Below are positions 1 through 4,884 of a stretch of DNA of 5,407 nucleotides, piece by piece. Numbering within the stretch: the first letter of the stretch is position 1; the number at the start of each line of letters is the position of its first letter. Position numbers and translations under genes: made by a program. The stretch is from an uncultured Bacteroidota bacterium. GTDB lineage: Bacteria; Bacteroidota; Bacteroidia; Bacteroidales; 4484-276. Location: contig CAIYZW010000602.1 of assembly GCA_903930725.1 (NCBI GenBank), positions 1 to 5,407 on the forward strand, read 5' to 3'. The notes under the pieces were generated by a model that had not been told where the DNA came from, searched no databases, and saw only the letters and a program-made list of their open reading frames with translations.

Positions 1-527
1 AAGCCGGTTACGCCACCAATCCCAATTATGCCAACTTACTGATTGACATCATCAAAGAGTTTGAGCTTTATAAATTGGATTTGATGGAAGGACCGGTTAT
101 AACCGAAAATATTTTTCCAAACGAGATTCCAAAAGGCAAGGAACGCGAATATGAGGCTTTTGCTGTGGGTAAAAACGGGCGGAAAATATTTACAAATAAT
201 GGCCGGAAATTCATCTTTTCGAGATCGGGTGACGACTTTTATAAAATTGCCTCCGATTTTAATATTTACGCTTATCAGGTTTGGAAGTACAACGAACTTA
301 GTAAAACCGATAGTTTGGAAGAAGGCAGGATGATTTATCTCCAAAGGAAGAAAAACAAGGCAAACACTCCTTTTCATACTGTGGTTCCCGGTGATACAAT
401 GTTTGAAATTTCGCAACTTTACGGGATAAAACTATCTAAATTGTACAGTTTCAACCGCATGGAAAAAGGCAGCAGCCCACGTACCGGGCAAATTTTATGG
501 CTTCAGGAGAAAAAACCGAGGAAATAG
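1..527 (+). CDS. Glucosaminidase-LysM peptidoglycan hydrolase (3' part)
   Basis: This is the C-terminal part of a cell-wall hydrolase; the frame is open from the first bases (first full codon at position 3) to the TAG at 525-527, leaving 174 residues. The first ~25 residues (AGYATNPNYANLLIDIIKEF) match the end of a glucosaminidase domain (endo-beta-N-acetylglucosaminidase, FlgJ/AcmA-like), where GYAT(D/N)PxY is a typical closing motif. Two LysM peptidoglycan-binding repeats follow: a divergent one around window residues 75-120 (SGDDFYKIASDFNIYAYQVWKYN) and a canonical one at about 124-170 (HTVVPGDTMFEISQLYGI, then LYSFNRM and a G-Q-I-L-W-L end). The enzyme would be exported and cleave glycan strands during growth or cell separation. 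The signal peptide and catalytic glutamate lie upstream of the window. It ends convergently with the lipoprotein gene at 673. The family call is firm; the precise cleavage specificity is not visible. Confidence 0.87.
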   Translation, partial: AGYATNPNYANLLIDIIKEFELYKLDLMEGPVITENIFPNEIPKGKEREYEAFAVGKNGRKIFTNNGRKFIFSRSGDDFYKIASDFNIYAYQVWKYNELSKTDSLEEGRMIYLQRKKNKANTPFHTVVPGDTMFEISQLYGIKLSKLYSFNRMEKGSSPRTGQILWLQEKKPRK

Positions 528-530
528 ACA

Positions 531-623
531 TTAGGCGATAGGCGTTAGGCATAAGGCGTGAGTGGCCAGTGACCAGTGACCAGTTGGCAGTGGCCAGTGA
601 CCAGTGGGCAGGCAGCAGTGGGC
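531..623. repeat. Degenerate 7-bp tandem repeats, GC-rich block
   Basis: The block reads as consecutive heptamers. Four units lie at 531-558 (TTAGGCG, ATAGGCG, TTAGGCA, TAAGGCG). After a TG dinucleotide, nine units run from 561 to 623 with consensus AGTGRCC (AGTGGCC, AGTGACC, AGTGACC, AGTTGGC, AGTGGCC, AGTGACC, AGTGGGC, AGGCAGC, AGTGGGC). It fills most of the gap between two convergent genes. Heptamer arrays of this sort are known as intergenic repeats in cyanobacteria (STRR sequences), and I recall similar ones in draft Bacteroidota genomes. No coding potential or stable hairpin is apparent. Function is unknown. Confidence 0.8.
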
Positions 624-640
624 AGGAACGGAAGGTTTTG

Positions 641-675
641 AAATTTGTTTTTTGAGATTTGTTTTTTGAGATTTA
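641..675. repeat. AT-rich heptamer tandem repeat abutting a stop codon
   Basis: Five heptamers in a row: AAATTTG, TTTTTTG, AGATTTG, TTTTTTG, AGATTTA. Equivalently, this is a 14-bp unit repeated about two and a half times. Its last three bases (673-675, TTA) are the complement of the lipoprotein gene's TAA stop, so the array begins exactly where that reading frame ends. The 7-bp period is shared with the GC-rich block at 531-623 although the base composition is entirely different. Read as a minus-strand transcript it would be A-rich with no hairpin, so it is not a classical terminator. Confidence 0.7.
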
Positions 676-1113
676 TTCCTCATAAGGTGGATATTCGATT
701 TCTTTAACAAATATTCCTTTTTCATCCCAAAACTTCCAGGTGCCGGCACGTTCGCCTTTTTTGTAATATCCTTCGTAATATTTTTGCCCGTTTTCGTGCC
801 AGGTTGTGGTTTTTCCTTCGTTAATGCCATCCTTGTAAAAACCTTCGCTCCATTTATTTTCGTTGTTGTAATACGAAATCCAATGCCCTTCTTTTTTACC
901 GCTTTTAAACTCGCCCATCATGCGCAATTTGCCGTCGGGGTAATAATATTCTTCTATTGCCAGAATCCTGTTTCGGCCTTCCTGCCTGAAAAATTTAACG
1001 GTTTTTGGCGTTCCGTCAGCATAAGTTTCTGATACTTCCTTTTCCAAATCTTTGGTGCATCCAAAAAAAAGGGCGATCAATAATCCTAAAAATAAATAAT
1101 TCAGTTTTTTCAT
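673..1113 (-). CDS. MORN-like (YwqK-type) repeat lipoprotein
   Basis: A 146-residue protein with a lipoprotein signal: MKK, a hydrophobic stretch (residues 4-18) and a lipobox-like LFFG before Cys19, so it should be lipidated and anchored in the envelope facing the periplasm or the surface. The mature part holds three to four aromatic and glycine-rich repeats of about 23 residues from residue 57 onward (YYPDGKLRMMGEF, YYNNENKWSEGFYKDG, WHENGQKYYEGYYKKG, WDEKGIFVKEIEY). This is the pattern of the MORN-like repeat family often annotated as 'YwqK-family antitoxin'; that name does not establish a toxin partner, and none is seen here. ATG 1113 or the adjacent ATG 1116 is the start; the frame extends upstream only to a TTG that would overlap dihydroorotase. 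It lies 10 nt downstream of the dihydroorotase stop, so the two are probably co-transcribed. Molecular role unknown. Confidence 0.85.
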   Translation of the reverse strand: MKKLNYLFLGLLIALFFGCTKDLEKEVSETYADGTPKTVKFFRQEGRNRILAIEEYYYPDGKLRMMGEFKSGKKEGHWISYYNNENKWSEGFYKDGINEGKTTTWHENGQKYYEGYYKKGERAGTWKFWDEKGIFVKEIEYPPYEE

Positions 1114-1123
1114 CATCTTAAAT

Positions 1124-2491
1124 TTAACGTACAAACAAAAGCCGGTTTCCCTTTACAGATTCATCAAAAGTTCCGTTTTCATAAACAAGCCGGCCGTTTA
1201 CAAAAGTAAAAACAACCTTCGAATTAAACTCAATTCCTTCAAAAGGTGACCAACCACATTTATAAAGAATGTTCTGCTTTTCGACGGCCCACGGGCTTTC
1301 CGGGTCAACAACCACAAGATCGGCATGATAGCCTTCGCGGATATACCCCCGTTTTTCGACCTGGAAACAATCGGCGGGAGCATGGCACATTTTTTCGACG
1401 ATTTTCTCCATCGAAATTTTACCCTGTTGATAAAATTCCATCATAGCAACTAACGAATGTTGTACCAAAGGCCCGCCAGATGGCGCTTTGAAATAAGAAT
1501 TTTGCTTTTCATCCAGAGTATGGGGTGCATGATCGGTGGCCACAACATCCAATTTATCCGAAAGCAAAGCCTCAAAAAGTGCATCACGGTCGGCCTGGCT
1601 TTTAATGGCCGGATTCCACTTGATAAAAGTTCCCTTCTCGGCATAATCTTCATCAAAAAACCAGAGGTGATGCACACAAACTTCGGCAGTAATTTTCTTT
1701 TGGTTAAGCGGTATTTTATTGGTAAAAAGGGCAATTTCCCTTTCGGTTGATAAATGCAAAACATGCAGGCGTGTATTGAATTTTGAAGCCAGCTCAACAG
1801 CCAGTGCTGAGGATCGGTAGCAGGCTTCGGTACTTCTGATTTCGGGATGGAATTTTACGGGAATATCCTCGCCCAACAATTGCCGGTACATCGCCGAATT
1901 ATGCCGGATCAGATCTTCATCTTCGCAATGAACGGCAACAAGCATGGGCGATTCCTTAAAAATTCCTTCCAAAGCTTTTGGATTGTCAACCAGCATATTA
2001 CCGGTGGATGCTCCCATAAAAACCTTTACGCCGCAAACATTCCGGGGATTTGTTTTGATAATCTCAGATAAATTATCGTTGGAGGCACCCATGTAAAACG
2101 AGTAATTGGCCAGGGAATCTTTGGCCGCCATTTCGTACTTTTCCTCGAGCAAACCTTGTGTAAGCGTGTTTGGAAAAGTGTTTGGCATTTCCATAAATGA
2201 AGTCACTCCTCCGGCAACGGCAGCCCTGCTCTCGGTGTAAATGTCGCCTTTGTGGGTCAGACCAGGTTGGCGGAAATGTACCTGGTCGTCAATGATGCCG
2301 GGGATCAGAAATTTTCCCTGAATATCAAGAATCTTATAAATACGATATTTTTGCTCTGATAAATCAGGCGAGGTGTCTCCGGTTCCTGGATATTCGAAAA
2401 CTTCTTCAATCAGCCCGTTGCTTATCGCGACCGAACCTTTGAAAGTCCGTCCTTCGTTGACGATGGTGGCATTTTTTATCAGGAAATTCAT
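1124..2491 (-). CDS. pyrC: Dihydroorotase
   Basis: Dihydroorotase closes N-carbamoyl-aspartate to dihydroorotate, the third step of de novo pyrimidine synthesis, in the cytoplasm. The 455-residue length and order of motifs fit the class I (PyrC/AllB-like) amidohydrolases: PGIIDDQVHFRQPG (residues 64-77), TSFMEMPNT (97-105), GVKVFMGAST with the lysine expected to be carbamylated (Lys156), VAVHCEDED (His188), LHVLHLST (His246) and VATDHAPH (Asp320), with a substrate-loop GGPLVQHSL region (339-347). The first histidine of the usual HxH metal motif is Gln70 (codon CAG); His72 is kept. I recall the same DDQVHF form in other Bacteroidetes enzymes. The start MNFLIKNATIVNEG at 2491 matches family N termini better than an in-frame ATG at 2506 or TTG at 2509. 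The gene is first in a minus-strand pair with the lipoprotein. An allantoinase or hydantoinase is less likely. Confidence 0.92.
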   Translation of the reverse strand: MNFLIKNATIVNEGRTFKGSVAISNGLIEEVFEYPGTGDTSPDLSEQKYRIYKILDIQGKFLIPGIIDDQVHFRQPGLTHKGDIYTESRAAVAGGVTSFMEMPNTFPNTLTQGLLEEKYEMAAKDSLANYSFYMGASNDNLSEIIKTNPRNVCGVKVFMGASTGNMLVDNPKALEGIFKESPMLVAVHCEDEDLIRHNSAMYRQLLGEDIPVKFHPEIRSTEACYRSSALAVELASKFNTRLHVLHLSTEREIALFTNKIPLNQKKITAEVCVHHLWFFDEDYAEKGTFIKWNPAIKSQADRDALFEALLSDKLDVVATDHAPHTLDEKQNSYFKAPSGGPLVQHSLVAMMEFYQQGKISMEKIVEKMCHAPADCFQVEKRGYIREGYHADLVVVDPESPWAVEKQNILYKCGWSPFEGIEFNSKVVFTFVNGRLVYENGTFDESVKGNRLLFVR

Positions 2492-2506
2492 AATTGAAAA
2501 TTTCAT

Positions 2507-2514
2507 CAAAAGTA
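2507..2514 (-). promoter_or_regulatory. Candidate proximal -7 box for pyrC (TACTTTTG)
   Basis: On the minus strand this reads TACTTTTG, an exact match to the Bacteroidota TAnnTTTG box. Transcription would begin roughly 6-8 nt further on, giving a very short leader before the ATG at 2491 and placing the alternative ATG at 2506 at or before the transcription start. No TTTG -33 box is seen at the usual distance: the nearest, the complement of CAAA at 2544-2547, is 29 nt away. This is a motif match only. Confidence 0.3.
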
Positions 2515-2592
2515 GTGATTAATCGGGTTCTATGAGGTTTCTTCAAAGGCTATTTTTATCTTTTCCTGTTCCATTTCATCCAAAATTCCAGT

Positions 2593-2626
2593 CAAAAATA
2601 TCCTTAATATTTTTTGTCGGAACCAA
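2593..2626 (-). promoter_or_regulatory. Candidate distal promoter for pyrC
   Basis: The minus strand carries TATTTTTG (complement of 2593-2600), matching TAnnTTTG, with a TTG (complement of 2624-2626) 23 nt upstream as a possible -33 element. This would give a leader of about 95 nt to the pyrC ATG at 2491. In AT-rich intergenic DNA such matches arise by chance, so it competes with the proximal box at 2507-2514. Confidence 0.3.
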
Positions 2627-2642
2627 TTTGTCTCAAATTTCC
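2619..2642. repeat. Short inverted repeat in divergent region
   Basis: AATTTG (2625-2630) and CAAATT (2634-2639) are complementary around a TCT centre, and the flanking GGA (2619-2621) and TCC (2640-2642) extend the symmetry if three bases (2622-2624) are skipped. It lies in the pyrC/sugar-operon divergent region and overlaps the distal pyrC -33 candidate, so it could be a protein-binding dyad. It is too weak and T-tract-free to be a terminator. Confidence 0.3.
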
Positions 2643-2660
2643 ATTGATCATTTTAGCAAG

Positions 2661-2678
2661 TTCTGTCTAAAAAACCAA
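2661..2678 (+). repeat. Imperfect 18-bp direct repeat, copy 1
   Basis: TTCTGTCTAAAAAACCAA matches the copy at 2710-2727 at 16 of 18 positions. The two copies start 49 bp apart and lie upstream of the sugar-kinase operon. Spaced direct repeats are a common form of operator or activator site, but a shared A-tract makes chance similarity possible. Confidence 0.45.
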
Positions 2679-2709
2679 CTAATTTCGAACAATCGGCCAT
2701 AATTTTTTT

Positions 2710-2727
2710 TTCTGTCCAAAAAACAAA
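2710..2727 (+). repeat. Imperfect 18-bp direct repeat, copy 2
   Basis: TTCTGTCCAAAAAACAAA is the second copy of the repeat at 2661-2678, differing at two positions. It ends 13 bp before the TATCTTTG box at 2741, so it covers the place where a -33 promoter element would be expected and no such element is seen. A regulator bound here would be well placed to act on the kinase promoter; that is inference from position only. Confidence 0.45.
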
Positions 2728-2740
2728 AACACGAAATGAA

Positions 2741-2748
2741 TATCTTTG
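2741..2748 (+). promoter_or_regulatory. -7 promoter box of the sugar operon (TATCTTTG)
   Basis: TATCTTTG is an exact match to the Bacteroidota -7 consensus TAnnTTTG and lies 19 nt before the ATG at 2768, implying a leader of only about 12-15 nt. No TTTG is found at the normal -33 distance, so the promoter may need an activator or be weak on its own. No Shine-Dalgarno sequence precedes the ATG, which is usual in this phylum. Confidence 0.5.
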
Positions 2749-2767
2749 CCCAAAGTGTAAATTTTTA

Positions 2768-3691
2768 ATGATGAACAGAATAAGCATCGGAGCCGACATC
2801 GGCGGCAGCCACATCACTTGCCGGCTTTTTGATTTGGATAAAAACAAGTTTGTGGATGACCGGAAAGTCAGAATGCCGGTAAATTGTCATTCGTCAAAAG
2901 ATGAGATTTTAGATGGATGGACCGCTGCGATTCTTGAAACGGCAGAAGGTTTCAATTTAAAAGATCTTAATGGAATTGGCTTTGCCATGCCCGGACCATT
3001 TGATTATCCAAACGGTATTTCGTTGATTAAAGGCGTGCAGAAATTTGATGCTTTGTTTGGTGTAAATATCAGATTTGAGTTGTTGAAGCGCTTAAATCTG
3101 CCCGAAAATTTTCCTATCAGATTTCAAAACGATGCGGTTTGTTTTGCCATCGGCGAATCATTTCAGAGTCGGGCTGCCGGATTTGACCGCCTGCTGGCCA
3201 TCACGCTTGGAACCGGTTTTGGCACCACTTTTATTCAAAATCACCTCCCTGTCTCAGGATACGACGGAGTACCAGACGATGGTTTTTTATATCATATTCC
3301 TTTTGGAGATTCAATTGCCGACGACTATTTTTCGACGCGATGGTTTTTAGAGGAATTTCAAAAACTTACCGGTAAAGAAATTTCAGAGGTGAAAACCCTT
3401 GCCGAAATGGCTTTATCTGATGAAGTTGTCAGAGGACTTTTCAAAACCTTTGGGCAAAACCTGGGCACCTTTCTTTCGCCCTGGATAAAATCATTTAATG
3501 CCGGATGTTTGGTAATCGGCGGTAATATCTCGGCAGCTTACCCGCTTTTCGGAGATGAATTGGTGCGGGTTTTCAAAAATAACCAGCTTCATGTGGAGGT
3601 TTTGATTTCGACGCTTCAGGAAGATGCAGCCCTGATTGGAAGCGCCAGTTTATGCGATGATGAATTTTATTCGAAACTTAAAAATAACTAA
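2768..3691 (+). CDS. Divergent ROK-family sugar kinase
   Basis: A 307-residue cytoplasmic protein of the ROK (Repressor, ORF, Kinase) family, expected to phosphorylate a hexose or amino sugar with ATP. Visible motifs are the N-terminal phosphate loop GADIGGSHI (residues 8-16), the GFAMPGPFDYPNG segment (71-83), the catalytic RFQNDAV with Asp122, the LGTGFGTTF nucleotide loop (147-155), and CLVIGGNIS (247-254) in the C-terminal ATP-binding half. There is no N-terminal helix-turn-helix, so it is a kinase and not a ROK repressor. The CxCGxxGCxE zinc-binding motif of typical ROK glucokinases is missing: the segment around residues 173-192 reads FLYHIPFGDSIADDYFSTRW. ATG 2768 and ATG 2771 are adjacent; either could serve. 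It is first in an operon with the sugar permease 14 nt downstream. Bacteroides RokA shows that ROK kinases can act on several hexoses in this phylum. The substrate here is not determined. Confidence 0.82.
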   Translation: MMNRISIGADIGGSHITCRLFDLDKNKFVDDRKVRMPVNCHSSKDEILDGWTAAILETAEGFNLKDLNGIGFAMPGPFDYPNGISLIKGVQKFDALFGVNIRFELLKRLNLPENFPIRFQNDAVCFAIGESFQSRAAGFDRLLAITLGTGFGTTFIQNHLPVSGYDGVPDDGFLYHIPFGDSIADDYFSTRWFLEEFQKLTGKEISEVKTLAEMALSDEVVRGLFKTFGQNLGTFLSPWIKSFNAGCLVIGGNISAAYPLFGDELVRVFKNNQLHVEVLISTLQEDAALIGSASLCDDEFYSKLKNN

Positions 3692-3705
3692 TCTTACCAA
3701 AAAAA

Positions 3706-4866
3706 ATGAGCACCAAAAAATATTCGCTCTTAGCCGTGATGCCCGTGTTGTTCTCATTCTTTGTAATGAGTTTTTGCGACCTGGTGGGCATAGGTGTTGA
3801 CAACGCCAAAACCGACTTTAACCTGAGCAACACACTCGCTCAACTGATCCCGTTGGCGGTGTTTGTCTGGTTTTTCGTCCTTTCGCTGCCCATCGGCATT
3901 TTGCAGGACAGGATTGGCAAGCGCAACATGGTAAATATCGGGATGATTGTGACTGCTGCCGGCTTGTTGCTGCCTTTCGCCATATATTCGTTTCCAGTTT
4001 TGCTGGCAGGTTTTGTGCTTTTGGGCATCGGCAACACAATCATTCAGGTTTCGGCAAATCCGTTACTTGTCGCTATCGTCTTACCAAACCACAGATCCAG
4101 CTATTTGAGTTTTTCACAATTTGTAAAAGCGATCGGTTCGATGGTTGCACCATTTTTGGCTGCATGGTTTGCTTCAAATTTTGGTGACTGGAAAATCGTC
4201 TTTGTGGTGTTTGGCCTTTTTTCGATAATTTCCGTTGTCTGGCTGCATTTTACACCAATCACCGAAACTGTATCAACCGAAAAAAAAGCAACTTTCGGGT
4301 CTGCGTTTAGCTTGCTCGGCAATCCTTTTGTTTTGTTGATGGTTTTTGGAATATTTTTCATTGTCGGAATTGATGTCGGGATAAACTCAACTTCCGGACA
4401 GTTCCTGATGGATAAACTTGGCATGGACAGCGAGCCCGCCATGCAGGGACGAAGCCTTTACTTTTTTGGTAAAATGCTCGGCACATTTGCCGGCGCATTG
4501 TTATTAACCCGCCTGCATCCGGGCAAATTTCTACTTTATTCAACCATCGCAACGCTGGTTACACTCCTGGCTTTTTTGTATTCTCCAAGCGCGTTTGTTG
4601 CCATCACATTGATGTTTCTGATCGGCCTGGCGGGTTCAAATATTTTCCCACTCATTTTTTCGATTACTGTCGGGAAATTCACCAACCGGACCAACGAAAT
4701 ATCCGGGTTGATGATTATGGCCGTTTCGGGCGGTGCATTTATTCCGCCGCTGGCCGGAAGTGTTTCCGACATGCTAAGCCTTACTGCCGGAATGTACGTT
4801 TTTGTAGCCTGTGCCTTATATCTGGTAATTATTTCGGTTTTCGCGCTGTCGAAAAGTGGAAAATAA
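3706..4866 (+). CDS. FHS-family MFS sugar permease (fucose/glucose-galactose type)
   Basis: A 386-residue inner-membrane transporter of the major facilitator superfamily, most like the fucose-galactose-glucose:H+ symporter group (FucP/GlcP-like). About twelve hydrophobic segments are seen, roughly at residues 8-30, 45-66, 75-95, 98-120, 137-157, 163-183, 205-225, 250-268, 276-292, 296-320, 334-352 and 362-381. The loop after segment 2 holds the MFS signature GILQDRIGKR (64-73). Group-typical segments include CDLVGIGVDNAK (24-35), a NPLL (118-121) in segment 4, GLAGSNIFPLIFSI (307-320) and SGGAFIPPLAGSVSD (341-355). It would carry a monosaccharide into the cytoplasm with protons. It follows the kinase by 14 nt and precedes the next gene by 18 nt, so its substrate is probably the sugar that the kinase phosphorylates. 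Residues alone do not tell mannose, glucose, galactose or fucose apart. The length is slightly short for FucP (~440) but complete in topology. Confidence 0.87.
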   Translation: MSTKKYSLLAVMPVLFSFFVMSFCDLVGIGVDNAKTDFNLSNTLAQLIPLAVFVWFFVLSLPIGILQDRIGKRNMVNIGMIVTAAGLLLPFAIYSFPVLLAGFVLLGIGNTIIQVSANPLLVAIVLPNHRSSYLSFSQFVKAIGSMVAPFLAAWFASNFGDWKIVFVVFGLFSIISVVWLHFTPITETVSTEKKATFGSAFSLLGNPFVLLMVFGIFFIVGIDVGINSTSGQFLMDKLGMDSEPAMQGRSLYFFGKMLGTFAGALLLTRLHPGKFLLYSTIATLVTLLAFLYSPSAFVAITLMFLIGLAGSNIFPLIFSITVGKFTNRTNEISGLMIMAVSGGAFIPPLAGSVSDMLSLTAGMYVFVACALYLVIISVFALSKSGK

Positions 4867-4884
4867 TTTTGATAAAAAAGTTTG

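Noticed and set aside
36..416. Minus-strand open frame of 126 codons
   Set aside because: It is antisense to the glucosaminidase/LysM coding region, whose motifs are clear on the plus strand; no recognisable domain.
561..623. Possible CRISPR array or hairpin terminator
   Set aside because: Units are 7 bp, contiguous and degenerate with no spacers. The repeats are direct, not inverted, and no GC stem followed by a T-run was found on either strand in 528-672.
531..830. Minus-strand open frame of 99 codons across the spacer and the lipoprotein end
   Set aside because: It overlaps the well-supported lipoprotein in another frame, and its C-terminal half is only translated heptamer repeats (recurring TGHW).
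673..1113. Toxin-antitoxin module suggested by the 'YwqK antitoxin' family label
   Set aside because: The protein has a lipoprotein signal and the neighbour is a metabolic enzyme; no toxin-like gene is next to it.
1114..1134. TTG start extending the lipoprotein by six or seven residues
   Set aside because: It would overlap the end of pyrC and put a non-signal extension before a normal lipoprotein signal peptide beginning MKK; the ATG at 1113/1116 is better.
1450..1797. Minus-strand frame of 115 codons inside pyrC
   Set aside because: Out-of-frame shadow of dihydroorotase with no family features.
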